A stretch of 64,000 nt of DNA from Halomonas beimenensis (GCF_002549795.1 NZ_CP021435.1:3286001-3350000); one strand, 5' to 3'; shown: positions 8,618-16,886, counted from the stretch's first letter. Made by a program: numbers and translations. Notes: a model not told the origin generated them from the letters alone.

Positions 8618-10351
8618 CTAGTCCCAGGGCGCCAGCCGCAGGTCGTTGAACGCCACGCGGCGCCCGTCGGGCCCCGCGACGCGGACCGGCTGCCCGGCCT
8701 TGTCGAGCACCCGCACGCGCAGGCGGTGGCGGGCCTTGTCGAGCTCGAGACGGCAGAAGTTGTCCTCCTGGCTGAAGCCCCAGGCCCGGTAATGCACCAC
8801 CACGTCGCGCCCGGGCAGCGGGAAGCCGTCGAACTGGCCTGCCTCGGCGGAGTCGTGGACGAAGCCGTTGGGATCGCCGTCGGCGAACGGGAAGGGCCAG
8901 TAGAGCGCCGAGGAGGTGACGTCGTAGGCGACCAGATCCAGGTCGCCCTGCTCGGCCTGGAAGCGCAGCCGGGCGATGTTGGCGCAGTGCACGTCGCCGC
9001 TCAGGAAGATCACGTTCTGGATGCCCTGGTCGTGGATGTGCTCGAGGATCGCCCGGCGGGTGTTGGGGTAGGCCGGCCAGCTGTCGCTGCGCTCGCGGAC
9101 CTCGCGATTGACCGCGAAGAGCCAGTCCTCCGCGTCCTCCCCGGCGTCCTCCTCCAGGTCGGGGTCGAGCCGCTCGTCGATGGGGCTCGGGGCGAAGACG
9201 CTGGAGGTGACCAGGAACTTGGGCACGTTGCCGCGCTCGCGCTGCTGATCGCTCAGCCAGGCGCACAGGCGGTCGAGCTGGCTGGCGTGCTCGGGGTCGG
9301 CGTCGAGCCGGGGGCGGCCCAGCAGGTGGTTGTCGCGCAGCCCGGCTCGCTGGCGATAGCGCTGGGTGCGGGTGTCGACCACGAAGAACGGGTAGCCGCC
9401 GCACTCGAAGCGATAGTAGAGCCGGCGGCCGAAGCTGCGCGGGCCATGGCTCCACTGGTAGCTCATGTAGGCGCCGATGGCGATGTTGAAGAGATGGTGG
9501 TCGTCGCGCAGCCGGTCCTGGCTCCAGTTGTCCTCGATCTCGTGGTCGTCGAGGATCATGTAGACCGGCGACTGGCGCAGCAGTCGGCGCATGTTGGGGG
9601 CGCCGAAGGCCTCGTGGTAGCGCGACTGCATCTCCTCGAAGGTGTCGGCCCGGCCGAGGGGCAGGTGGCGGTTGAATTTATCGGCGTAGATCTGGTCGCC
9701 CATCATCAGGGTGAAGCGCGCCCGCCGGCGCCCGCCCTGGGGCAGGAAGTGCGTGGCCATGGGGGCGAAGATGCGGTCCGCCTCCTTGACCTTCCACAGC
9801 AGGCCCGGGTAACGGCAGGAGCCGATCAGGAAGCTCAGCTCGTCCGCGGCACCGGCGGCCGGGTCAGGGAAGGTGCGCAGGCGCGCCTCGCAGTCCGCCG
9901 CGTCGAGTGCCTCGAGCAGCGCGGCCATGTTGGCCAGCGGCGGCAGGCGTTCGGCCAGGTCCTCATCCTCGAGCGACTCGGCATCCGGCAGGGGGTCGTC
10001 GACGGTCAGGGTGGCCACGCGCACCCGGTAGTCGGTGTCGGCCTGCAACGGGAAGGGCCCGGGGCCGTCCCGCCCGCCGAGGCTCGCCTGCTGGCCGAGC
10101 ACGAAGGTGCCGGTCCGATCGAACTCGCGGTGCAGGCGGAAGTAGTAGGCCCAGGGCAGGCCCGTGGCGTCGTCGATGGCCACCTTCCCGCTCTTCCTGT
10201 CGAGCACGCCCAGCAGGCCCACGGTGCGCATCTCCACGCCGAGGTGGACGCCCTCGTCGCGGGGCGCGCGGCCGCGGATCCAGAGCCGGCAGCGATCGTG
10301 GGCGGTGTGCCCGATGATGGGTCCGAGCTGAGGCGCACGTAGTCCCGACAT
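8618..10351 (-). CDS. PhoD-like metallophosphoesterase, first gene of GMC operon
   Basis: A 577-residue protein of the alkaline phosphatase D superfamily. Metal ligands are visible in order: IGSCRYPG, MMGDQIYADKF, ILDDHEIEDNW and FLSGDVHCANIARL. Classic PhoD is exported by Tat with a twin-arginine signal; this protein begins MSGLRAPQLGPIIGHT and has no signal, so it is probably cytoplasmic and not a phosphate-scavenging enzyme. ATG at 10351 has a strong AGGAGGG. It starts a four-gene run ending in the Cys hydrolase, with 13 bp to the next gene. It may hydrolyse a phospho- or phosphodiester intermediate of the same lipid-like substrate; this is inference. Confidence 0.82.
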   Translation of the reverse strand: MSGLRAPQLGPIIGHTAHDRCRLWIRGRAPRDEGVHLGVEMRTVGLLGVLDRKSGKVAIDDATGLPWAYYFRLHREFDRTGTFVLGQQASLGGRDGPGPFPLQADTDYRVRVATLTVDDPLPDAESLEDEDLAERLPPLANMAALLEALDAADCEARLRTFPDPAAGAADELSFLIGSCRYPGLLWKVKEADRIFAPMATHFLPQGGRRRARFTLMMGDQIYADKFNRHLPLGRADTFEEMQSRYHEAFGAPNMRRLLRQSPVYMILDDHEIEDNWSQDRLRDDHHLFNIAIGAYMSYQWSHGPRSFGRRLYYRFECGGYPFFVVDTRTQRYRQRAGLRDNHLLGRPRLDADPEHASQLDRLCAWLSDQQRERGNVPKFLVTSSVFAPSPIDERLDPDLEEDAGEDAEDWLFAVNREVRERSDSWPAYPNTRRAILEHIHDQGIQNVIFLSGDVHCANIARLRFQAEQGDLDLVAYDVTSSALYWPFPFADGDPNGFVHDSAEAGQFDGFPLPGRDVVVHYRAWGFSQEDNFCRLELDKARHRLRVRVLDKAGQPVRVAGPDGRRVAFNDLRLAPWD

Positions 10352-10486
10352 GACGGCCCTCCTTCGCTGGCATGATGCCTCGGGTGATTCCCTTGACTGA
10401 CGGCGATCTCATTGGATCAGCGTAGTCGCGACCGACGGGGTCGGCTACAGTACGGGGCGCCGCGAAGCCCCCGACCAGGACGTCCC

Positions 10487-11833
10487 ATGCCGACCGCCGA
10501 CGACACGCCGCTCTCCGTCAGTGAACTCAACCGCCGCGCCCGCCAGGCGCTGGAGCAGGACGTGGGCGACGTCTGGGTGGAGGGCGAGCTCTCCGGGGTC
10601 TCGCGGCCGGCCTCGGGGCATGTCTACTTCACCCTCAAGGACGAGCGGGCCCAGCTGCGCTGTGCGCTCTTCCGCACCCGGGCCCGCTTCGTCGCCGCGC
10701 CGCTGCGCGACGGCGATCGCGTCAAGGTGCGCGGGCGGGTCTCGCTGTTCGAGCCCCGCGGCGACTACCAGTTGATCGCCGAGGCCGTGCAGGCGGTGGG
10801 CGAGGGCGAGCTGCTGGCGGCCTTCGAGCGCCTGAAGGCCAAGCTCGATGCCGAAGGCGTCTTCGCCAACGCCCGCCCCCTGCCCTACCCGCCCCGCCAC
10901 CTGCTGGTGCTGACCTCCCCCACCGGGGCGGCGATCCGCGACGTCCTGGCGGTGCTGGCCGCGCGCTGGCCCCTCGTCCAGGTGACCCTGATCCCGGTGC
11001 CGGTACAGGGGCGCGAGGCGGCCCCGGCGCTGATCGCCGCGCTGGGCCTGCTCAACCGCCAGTCGGCGCTGGACCCGGCCCGGGACGCCGTCCTGGTGAC
11101 CCGGGGCGGCGGCAGCCTGGAGGATCTCTGGGCCTTCAACGACGAGCACCTGGCCCGGGCCATCTTCCACTCCCGCCTGCCGGTGATGTCGGCGGTGGGC
11201 CACGAGGTGGACGTGACCCTGGCGGACTTCGCCGCCGACCGGCGTGCGCCCACCCCCTCGGCGGCGGCGGAGCAGCTGGTGCCCGATCGCCGCGAGCTGC
11301 TGCAGCGTCTCGCGGTGCTGGAGAACCGGCTGCGGCGCGCCCAGCGCGCCCGGCTCGACACCGAGGCCCAGCGGCTGGATCACCTTCGCGCCCGGCTGCG
11401 TCATCCCGGCGAGGTGCTGGCCTTCCGCCGCCGCCAGCTGGCGCAGCTGGAGGGGCGCCTGCACCGGGCCATGCGGGTCAGGCTCGAGGCGGCCCGGCAC
11501 GAGGAGCGCCAATGGCGCCGGCGCCTGGCATTGCGCTCGCCGGAACGGCTACTGGAGCAGGCCGACCGGCGCCTGGGGCTGGCCCGCCAGCGCCTCCACC
11601 AGGCCATGCCCCGGGAGCTGGCCCGCCACCGGGAACGGCTCGCCGCCCTGGTCCGGGAGCTGCAGGCGGTGAGCCCGCTGGCGGTGCTGGGGCGGGGCTA
11701 TGCGATCCTGGAAGACGACGCGGGCCGGGTGATCCGCCGCGCCGACGACGCCCATCCCCGCCAGCGCCTCGACGCCCGATTGGGCGAGGGCCGGCTGCGC
11801 CTGGAGGTCCTGGCGCGCCTCGAGGAGCCCTGA
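10487..11833 (+). CDS. xseA: Exodeoxyribonuclease VII large subunit
   Basis: Large subunit of the single-strand-specific exonuclease VII used in mismatch repair and damage processing. The 448 residues begin with the OB-fold nucleic-acid domain (SVSELNRRARQALEQDVGDVWVEGELSG, residues about 8-110), followed by the catalytic core with LTSPTGAAIRDVL, VTRGGGSLEDLWAFNDE and MSAVGHEVDVTLADFAADRRAPTPSAAAE, then a long coiled-coil and a C-terminal GYAIL segment. I chose the ATG at 10487 (MPTADDTPLSVSEL) because the family starts there; the open frame extends 75 bases further up without similarity. The small subunit xseB is not in the window. Confidence 0.95.
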   Translation: MPTADDTPLSVSELNRRARQALEQDVGDVWVEGELSGVSRPASGHVYFTLKDERAQLRCALFRTRARFVAAPLRDGDRVKVRGRVSLFEPRGDYQLIAEAVQAVGEGELLAAFERLKAKLDAEGVFANARPLPYPPRHLLVLTSPTGAAIRDVLAVLAARWPLVQVTLIPVPVQGREAAPALIAALGLLNRQSALDPARDAVLVTRGGGSLEDLWAFNDEHLARAIFHSRLPVMSAVGHEVDVTLADFAADRRAPTPSAAAEQLVPDRRELLQRLAVLENRLRRAQRARLDTEAQRLDHLRARLRHPGEVLAFRRRQLAQLEGRLHRAMRVRLEAARHEERQWRRRLALRSPERLLEQADRRLGLARQRLHQAMPRELARHRERLAALVRELQAVSPLAVLGRGYAILEDDAGRVIRRADDAHPRQRLDARLGEGRLRLEVLARLEEP

Positions 11834-12044
11834 GCCGTCGCCTCCCGGGGCGAAACCCGGCATAAGCCACGAACGATATGCCATAAACGACTGTTTGCAG
11901 GGCTTTTCTCTTGCCACCCGCCGGCCGGGATGTGCTACTTTCGAAGTCTGTGTCATGCCCGACGCCCCGCCGGGACGTCGGCGCCACGGCTTCGCTCACC
12001 GCGGAGCGCCGAGGTATCTTTTTCCCAGACGGAGGCACTGCACC

Positions 12045-12698
12045 ATGTCACTGCGTATCAACGACGTCGTTCCGGACTTCGAGGCCGAGACCAGCGAGGG
12101 CCCGATCCGCTTCCACGACTGGATCGGCGACGGCTGGGCGATCCTGTTCTCGCACCCCAAGGACTTCACCCCGGTCTGCACCACCGAGTTCGGCGCGGTG
12201 GCCAACCTCAGCGAGGAGTGGAAGAAGCGGGGCACCAAGGTGATCGGCATCTCGGTGGACGGGGTCGAGGACCACAAGGGCTGGATCGGCGACATCGAGA
12301 GCTACTGCAAGGGCCGGGTCGACTTCCCGATCATCGCCGACGAGGACCTCAAGGTCGCCAAGCTGTTCGACATGCTGCCCGCCGAGGCCTACCTGCCGGA
12401 CGGCCGCACCCCGGCCGACAGCGCCACCGTGCGCTCGGTGTTCATCATCGGGCCGGACAAGCAGCTCAAGCTGTCCATGACCTACCCGATGACCGTGGGC
12501 CGCAACTTCGGCGAGATCCTGCGCGCCCTGGACGCCCTGCAGGCGACCACCACCAAGGGCATCGCCACCCCGGCGGACTGGACCGTCGGCCAGGACGTGA
12601 TCATCCCGCCGACGGTCTCCGACGAGGACGCCAAGGCGAAGTTCGGCGAGTTCGAGACCATCTTCCCCTACCTGCGCAAGACCAGGATGCCCAAGTAA
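12045..12698 (+). CDS. 1-Cys (Prx6-type) peroxiredoxin
   Basis: Reduces hydrogen peroxide and organic hydroperoxides in the cytoplasm. The 217 residues carry the peroxidatic motif DFTPVCTTE, with Cys near residue 45, and the conserved SATVRSVFIIGP Arg segment. The length and C-terminal extension (TPADWTVGQDVIIPP) match the Prx6 subfamily, which usually lacks a resolving Cys in the partner position. ATG at 12045 follows a GGAGG. The gene stands alone, with its own terminator at 12725. The upstream 200 bp contains a TTGCCA and a TACTTT element that could form a promoter near 11910-11942; no OxyR site is obvious. Confidence 0.93.
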   Translation: MSLRINDVVPDFEAETSEGPIRFHDWIGDGWAILFSHPKDFTPVCTTEFGAVANLSEEWKKRGTKVIGISVDGVEDHKGWIGDIESYCKGRVDFPIIADEDLKVAKLFDMLPAEAYLPDGRTPADSATVRSVFIIGPDKQLKLSMTYPMTVGRNFGEILRALDALQATTTKGIATPADWTVGQDVIIPPTVSDEDAKAKFGEFETIFPYLRKTRMPK

Positions 12699-12724
12699 GG
12701 CTCGATGGACGCGCCGGCATCATG

Positions 12725-12755
12725 GCCCCCCGCCCCTCGGCGGGGGGCTTGCGTT
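12725..12755. terminator. Bidirectional terminator between peroxiredoxin and glrR
   Basis: GCCCCCCGCC (12725-12734) and GGCGGGGGGC (12739-12748) form a perfect 10 bp stem with a 4 nt loop, followed by TTGCGTTTT. It sits between the convergent ends of the peroxiredoxin gene and glrR. Confidence 0.8.
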
Positions 12756-12761
12756 TTGGGC

Positions 12762-14135
12762 TCAGCCGGCCGGCTTGAAGGTCGAGGGCTCCAGCTCGTG
12801 ACGGGCCAGCAGCTTGTAGAAGTCGGTGCGGTTGCGCCCGGCGATGCGGGCGGCCTGGGTGACGTTGCCCTCGGTGATCTTGAGCACCTTGATCAGGTAG
12901 CTGCGCTCGAAGCCGGCCCGGGCGTCGTTGAAGGTCGGCAGGGCGTTTTCCTCGGCGGCCAGCGCCTGAGCCACCAGGGCCTCGGGGATCATCGGCGCGC
13001 TGGTCAGGGCCACGCACTGCTCCACCACGTTGACCAGCTGGCGCACATTGCCGGGCCAGGCGCTTCCGGCCAGCAGGTTGAGGGCCTCCCGGGAGAAGCC
13101 CTTGACGAAGGGCTTGTGCCGGGCGGCGGCCTGGGCCACCAAGTGCTTGGCCAGCAGCGGCACGTCCTCGGCGCGCTCCCGGAGCGGCGGCAGCTTCAGG
13201 TTGACCACGTTGAGGCGATAGAAGAGATCCTCGCGGAACTCGCCGTGGTGCATCGCCTGGCCCAGGTCGCGGTGGGTGGCCGAGATCAGCCGCACGTCCA
13301 CCGGAATCGAGGTGGTGGAGCCCAGCGGGCGGATCTGGCGCTCCTGCAGGGCCCGCAGCAGCTTCACCTGCAGCGGCAGGGGCATGTCGCCGATCTCGTC
13401 GAGGAAGAGGGTGCCGCCGTCGGCGGCCTGGAAGAGGCCGCGGTGCTCGCTGATCGCGCCGGTGAAGGCGCCCTTGGCATGGCCGAACAGCTCGCTCTCC
13501 AGCAGCTGCTCCGGCAGCGCGCCGCAGTTGATGGCCACGAAGGGCTTGTCGGCGCGGCGGCTGGCCTTGTGAATGGCCTCGGCCATCAGCTCCTTGCCCG
13601 ATCCCGAGGGGCCGGTGACCAGCACGCTGACGTCGGAGGTGGCCACCATGCGGGCCTGCTCGAGGATGCGCTCCATCTCGGGGCTGCGGGTGATGATCGC
13701 CTCGCGCCAGGCGTCGTCGCCGTCCCCGCCGCCGGCGGTGGTCTGGGCCAGGGCTTCCTCGATGGTGGCGAACAGCTCCTCGCGGTCCACCGGCTTGGTC
13801 AGGAAGCCGAAGACCCCCTGCCGGGTGGCGCTCACCGCGTCGGGGATCGAGCCGTGGGCGGTGAGGATGATCACCGGCAGGCCCGGCAGGCGGCGCTGGA
13901 TCTCCTGGAACAGCGCCAGGCCGTCCATCTCGTCCATGCGCATGTCGGAGAGCACCAGATCGGGATGATGGGCGTCCAACCGCTTCAAGGCCTCGCGCCC
14001 GCTCTCCGCGGTGGTCACGCGATAGCCCCGGCTCTCCAGCCGCATTCCCAGCAGCTTGAGCAGGCTGGGGTCGTCGTCCACCAGCAGGATATGGGCGCCG
14101 GGCGTCGGGGCTTGGGGGCTTGCGCTTGGCGTCAT
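12762..14135 (-). CDS. glrR: Sigma-54-dependent response regulator GlrR (QseF)
   Basis: The response regulator of the GlrK-GlrR two-component system. In 457 residues it has a receiver domain (HILLVDDDP, phospho-Asp in DLVLSDMRM, Lys in FLTKPVD), a sigma-54 AAA+ domain with Walker A TGPSGSGKELMA and the GAFTGA loop that contacts sigma-54, and a C-terminal Fis-type helix-turn-helix (GNVTQAARIAGRNRTDFYKLL). In enterobacteria it activates the sRNA gene glmY and rpoE from sigma-54 promoters through TGTC-N10-GACA sites; a matching promoter region is present upstream of this operon at 16744-16951. I took the ATG at 14135, which has GGAG 7 nt upstream; an in-frame ATG at 14150 overlaps the qseG stop. 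Confidence 0.93.
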   Translation of the reverse strand: MTPSASPQAPTPGAHILLVDDDPSLLKLLGMRLESRGYRVTTAESGREALKRLDAHHPDLVLSDMRMDEMDGLALFQEIQRRLPGLPVIILTAHGSIPDAVSATRQGVFGFLTKPVDREELFATIEEALAQTTAGGGDGDDAWREAIITRSPEMERILEQARMVATSDVSVLVTGPSGSGKELMAEAIHKASRRADKPFVAINCGALPEQLLESELFGHAKGAFTGAISEHRGLFQAADGGTLFLDEIGDMPLPLQVKLLRALQERQIRPLGSTTSIPVDVRLISATHRDLGQAMHHGEFREDLFYRLNVVNLKLPPLRERAEDVPLLAKHLVAQAAARHKPFVKGFSREALNLLAGSAWPGNVRQLVNVVEQCVALTSAPMIPEALVAQALAAEENALPTFNDARAGFERSYLIKVLKITEGNVTQAARIAGRNRTDFYKLLARHELEPSTFKPAG

Positions 14136-14149
14136 GTCGTGTCTCCGCA

Positions 14150-14698
14150 TTACTCGGTCTGCTGTCGCGAGTTGATGTTGCGTTCGATGGCGGTGAGGGC
14201 CTCCAGCTTCTCGACCAGGGCGGCGTTCTCCTCCGCCAGGGCCTCGCGCGACTGGCGGCTCTCGGCCAGGCGCTGGTTCAGCCCGCGGCGCCCTTCCACC
14301 TCGTTGAGCCAGTAGCGCAGCAGCGGCTGGAGACGCGGCGGCGCGGCATGGAGATCGGCCTTGAACAGCTCCGAGGCCTGGTCCCACTGGCGCTCGCTGC
14401 CCCAGGCCAGGGTCACGGCCCGGGCCAGGCGACGATCGGTGTCCCGGCCCTCCAGGCGGGCGAGCATGTCCTCGCGCCAGGCGCGATCCCCCCGCTGGGA
14501 GGCCAGGCCGAAGCCCACCCAGTCGTGGAGCAGGCAGCCGTCGTCGGCGAGATCGGGGATCTCGGCGTAGCAGGTCCCGGCGTCGGACTCCAGCACCACG
14601 GGCCCGTCGATCTCGGGGCCCTGGAGGCGCTCCGGCAGCCATTGGCAACCGGCCAGCCAGACCGATGCCAGGCACAGGAGCAGGGGACGTAGGGTCAT
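14150..14698 (-). CDS. qseG: QseG (YfhG)-like lipoprotein of the glrK operon
   Basis: A 182-residue protein with a lipoprotein signal (LLLCLASVWLAGC, lipidated Cys near residue 18), so it is probably anchored in the outer membrane or envelope. The C-terminal half contains a coiled coil (RLAESRQSREALAEENAALVEKLEAL). The place between glrK and glrR is that of QseG in enterobacteria, where it binds GlrK in the envelope and stimulates its kinase activity. Sequence resemblance outside the signal and coiled coil is modest, so the name rests partly on synteny. The stop overlaps the upstream in-frame ATG of glrR (TAATG). Confidence 0.78.
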   Translation of the reverse strand: MTLRPLLLCLASVWLAGCQWLPERLQGPEIDGPVVLESDAGTCYAEIPDLADDGCLLHDWVGFGLASQRGDRAWREDMLARLEGRDTDRRLARAVTLAWGSERQWDQASELFKADLHAAPPRLQPLLRYWLNEVEGRRGLNQRLAESRQSREALAEENAALVEKLEALTAIERNINSRQQTE

Positions 14699-14699
14699 G

Positions 14700-16187
14700 T
14701 CAGTCGTTCCTTGCGTAGGGCTCCGCCGAGGCGGAGGGCAGTTCTCGGGATTCGGTCGCCGGCGCGGGGCGCGGCAGGGTCAGGCGGAAGCACACCGCCA
14801 GGCGGGAGTCGTCGACCAGCGCCAGGGTGCCATGCTGCAGGCGGGCGCAGTCGGCGGCCACGGACAGGCCGATGCCCGAGCCCTTGAGGGCGCCCTTGCG
14901 ACGGATGCGCCCCTGGTAGAAGGCCTCGAACAGCCGGGGGCGATCCTCCTCGGGAATGGCCTCGCCGCTGTTGGCCACCTCGAGCACCAGGCGGTCGTGC
15001 TCGCCGCGGGCGCGGATCTCCAGCTCGCCGCCGTCCTCGCCGTAGGCGATGGCGTTGGAGATCAGGTTGTCGAGGATCCGGGTCGTGGCGGTGCGATCGG
15101 CCTGCCAGACCAGGGGGCCGTCGAAGCAGGTCACGACCATGCCCTTCTGGCGCAGGGCCAGGCGATGCTTGGCCAGCACCTCCTTGGCCACGGTGGCGAC
15201 ATCCAGGCGCTCGGTCTCCAGGCGCCGATTGTGCTGCAGCAGGTTGTAGTCCAGCAGTTGCTCGATGAGCTGCTGCAGCTCGCTGCCGCTGGCGTCGATC
15301 AACTCGAGGATCTCCCGCTGGTGACCGGTGAGCTCGCCGGCCACGCCGTCGGCCAGCAGGGACGAGCCCTCACGCACGCTGGCCAGGGGGGTCTTGAGCT
15401 CGTGGGACATGTGGCGCAGGAACTGCTGCTTCTGTTCCTCCAGCTCGTCGAGCCGGGAGGCCAGCCAGTCGAGGCGCTCATCGAGGCGGACCAGCTCGGC
15501 GGGCCCCTGGACCGGCGCGACCCGGGCGTCCTGCCCGCCGCTGCCGATGCCCAGGATGCGCCGCTCGAGCTGTCGCACCGGCCGCACGATCAGCCGGGTG
15601 AACAGCAGCATGAGGATCAGGCTCGCCGAGACCAGCGCCGCCGTCTGCCACCACAGCCGGTGCTGGACCGCTTCGGCCTGGACGCGGATGGCATCCAGCC
15701 GGTCATCGATGCGCCGGTTGGTGGCGTGGCGCATCGCCTCGGTATGCTCGGCGAAGGGCAGGAAGTCGGTCAGGCGGGCCTCGAACTCCGCCATGGGCAG
15801 GTCGGGCAGCTCGGCGAGACGGTCGAGCTGCTCGGACAGGGCCGCGACATCCGGGTCGTCGGGCAGCAGCTCGCGCTGGCGGGCGAGCAGTCGGCGGAAC
15901 TCGGCCAGCCGCTCGTCGAAGATCTCCAGCAGGCTCTCCTGCTCCACCACGGCGTACTGGCGGGCGCCACGCTCCATCTCCAGGGCCAGCGCTCCCAGGG
16001 TCCGGGCTCGCCGGGTCTCCTCCACCGCCTGGCGGGCGCTCTGGTCGGCCAGCCGGGAGAGCTCGGAGAGTGCCTGCCCGGCCTGGAACATCAGCACGGC
16101 CAGCGGCAACATCACCATGAGGAAGGCCAGCAGCACCAGCTGCAGCAGCGAGCGGGGGCGCCAGCGTCGGGATACGGCAGAGGTCAT
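14700..16187 (-). CDS. glrK: Sensor histidine kinase GlrK (QseE)
   Basis: Membrane sensor kinase partner of GlrR. It has a short cytoplasmic N-terminus, TM1 (LLQLVLLAFLMVMLPLAVLMF), a periplasmic helical domain of about 130 residues, TM2 (TAALVSASLILMLLFTRLI), a HAMP region, the H box RHMSHELKTPLASVREG and an ATPase domain with N box DNLISNAIAYGEDG and G box GSGIGLSVAADC. Segments such as FLRHMSHELKTPLASVREG and IEQLLDYN closely follow E. coli GlrK. I chose ATG 16187 (MTSAVSRRWRPRSLLQL) because it lines up with the E. coli N-terminus; an ATG at 16229 would add 14 residues. Neither has a strong ribosome site. Confidence 0.93.
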   Translation of the reverse strand: MTSAVSRRWRPRSLLQLVLLAFLMVMLPLAVLMFQAGQALSELSRLADQSARQAVEETRRARTLGALALEMERGARQYAVVEQESLLEIFDERLAEFRRLLARQRELLPDDPDVAALSEQLDRLAELPDLPMAEFEARLTDFLPFAEHTEAMRHATNRRIDDRLDAIRVQAEAVQHRLWWQTAALVSASLILMLLFTRLIVRPVRQLERRILGIGSGGQDARVAPVQGPAELVRLDERLDWLASRLDELEEQKQQFLRHMSHELKTPLASVREGSSLLADGVAGELTGHQREILELIDASGSELQQLIEQLLDYNLLQHNRRLETERLDVATVAKEVLAKHRLALRQKGMVVTCFDGPLVWQADRTATTRILDNLISNAIAYGEDGGELEIRARGEHDRLVLEVANSGEAIPEEDRPRLFEAFYQGRIRRKGALKGSGIGLSVAADCARLQHGTLALVDDSRLAVCFRLTLPRPAPATESRELPSASAEPYARND

Positions 16188-16282
16188 GGCCAGGGTTCTA
16201 AAGAGGAGCGTGTAGGGGACCGCCATCATTCATGCCCGAGGATACCAGAGTTCGACCGCCCACCCGGCATGGGAGCCCGGAC

Positions 16283-16317
16283 CGGCCGCCAAAAAAAAGG
16301 GCCGGCAGAGCCGGCCC
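16283..16317 (-). terminator. Intrinsic terminator before glrK
   Basis: Read on the minus strand, GGGCCGGC-TCT-GCCGGCCC is followed by eight T residues (plus-strand A run at 16291-16298). It is a textbook terminator placed about 100 bp upstream of the glrK start, so it must end a transcript that begins upstream of glrK and is not glrK itself. The only start visible upstream on this strand is the sigma-54 promoter at 16744-16759. Confidence 0.88.
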
Positions 16318-16627
16318 AATACGCAGGGAACTGAAGGGTCGGGAAAATCGCCCGGGGTCCGGCCTGGCCCGCCCGTCGACCGACGTTTCCCAAGGGCCGT
16401 GAAGGCCCGCGAAGCCAGGGAGAGGCCCGATGCTGCCAGGCGGGGGCTCTCCTCGGGTGGCGAACCACCCTGCTTCGACTCTGGCGGCACCGCCTGGGGC
16501 CATGCCGCGCGATTCATCCCCCTTGCCGGGGGAGAGGCATCCATGCCAGGGCATCCGTGCCCTCACGGTACGCGTCCTTGACGTCGTCGGTACCGTCTCA
16601 TCGCAACCTAAAAGTCACACATCGCTG
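16318..16627 (-). other. Gene-free stretch rich in hairpins, probable distal part of the glrK-upstream transcript
   Basis: No reading frame here resembles a protein. The stretch holds several GC hairpins: GGGCC/GGCCC at 16394-16408, GGGTGG-CGAA-CCACCC at 16455-16470 and CCCCC/GGGGG at 16518-16532. It lies between the foldable RNA at 16628-16733 and the terminator at 16283-16317, so it could be the 3' part of one RNA of about 440 nt or be removed by processing. Confidence 0.4.
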
Positions 16628-16733
16628 GAGCAAATGGCGGTCGCCGGAAGCCAGGGGCACAGGGCAGTGTGTTGGCGAGGCTCTCGGCGACCGGAAAGCG
16701 GTTCGAGCCGTTTGAACCGCTCCCGCTTGCTCA
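16628..16733 (-). ncRNA. Candidate GlmY-like structured small RNA under sigma-54 control
   Basis: The predicted transcript from the sigma-54 promoter starts near 16733 and can fold at once. An outer stem pairs GAGCAA (16732-16727) with UUGCUC (16633-16628). A hairpin has an 8 bp stem AGCGGUUC/GAACCGCU (16697-16721). A perfect 9 bp stem joins CGGUCGCCG (16693-16685) to CGGCGACCG (16646-16638). Place, strand and control match enterobacterial glmY, which lies directly upstream of glrK and is activated by GlrR, IHF and sigma-54. Primary-sequence similarity to GlmY or GlmZ is not evident to me. It could instead be a long glrK leader. The 3' end is uncertain; the first good terminator is at 16283-16317. 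Confidence 0.5.
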
Positions 16734-16743
16734 CCCTGAGCAT

Positions 16744-16759
16744 TGCCAACTTCGTGCCA
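16744..16759 (-). promoter_or_regulatory. Sigma-54 (-24/-12) promoter upstream of glrK
   Basis: On the minus strand the 16 bases read TGGCACGAAGTTGGCA. This fits the sigma-54 consensus TGGCACG-N4-TTGCA with one mismatch and has the required GG-N10-GC spacing. The predicted start is near 16733. It points toward glrK. Confidence 0.75.
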
Positions 16760-16780
16760 GGAATCCATGGAAATCTTTAA

Positions 16781-16793
16781 TATCAACAACTTA
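16781..16793 (-). promoter_or_regulatory. IHF binding site between GlrR sites and sigma-54 promoter
   Basis: TATCAACAACTTA is an exact match to the IHF consensus WATCAA-N4-TTR and lies in the only AT-rich tract of the intergenic region (16768-16805). It is centred about 54 bp upstream of the predicted start, where DNA bending would bring an enhancer-bound activator to sigma-54 polymerase. Confidence 0.6.
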
Positions 16794-16826
16794 AAAAAAC
16801 ACGGAGACTCGTCCCTTGGCCGCCCT

Positions 16827-16864
16827 GGCGGCGTTTCGTCCCTCCGGACGGGCGAAACGCCGCC
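16827..16864. terminator. Strong hairpin downstream of argA
   Basis: GGCGGCGTTTCG (16827-16838) pairs perfectly with CGAAACGCCGCC (16853-16864). It lies about 130 bp past the argA stop, and a run of seven T residues follows on the minus strand (plus-strand A run at 16793-16799), though about 28 nt from the stem. It probably ends argA transcription before the sigma-54 promoter. Confidence 0.5.
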
Positions 16865-16868
16865 ATTT

Positions 16869-16886
16869 CGTCGCCATATGGCGACG
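16869..16886. promoter_or_regulatory. GlrR-type operator, proximal (near-consensus)
   Basis: CGTC-GCCATATGGC-GACG is a perfect 18 bp palindrome with the GlrR layout TGTC-N10-GACA, differing only in the outermost base of each half. Its centre is about 145 bp upstream of the predicted sigma-54 start. Confidence 0.5.

Noticed and set aside
8618..10351. Secreted alkaline phosphatase PhoD of a phosphate-starvation response
   Set aside because: There is no Tat or Sec signal peptide and no Pho box, and the gene is coupled to a GMC/hydrolase operon.
16198..16566. Minus-strand open frames of 80-122 codons before glrK
   Set aside because: They run through the terminator at 16283-16317, lack ribosome sites and have no recognisable sequence; structured RNA explains the region better.
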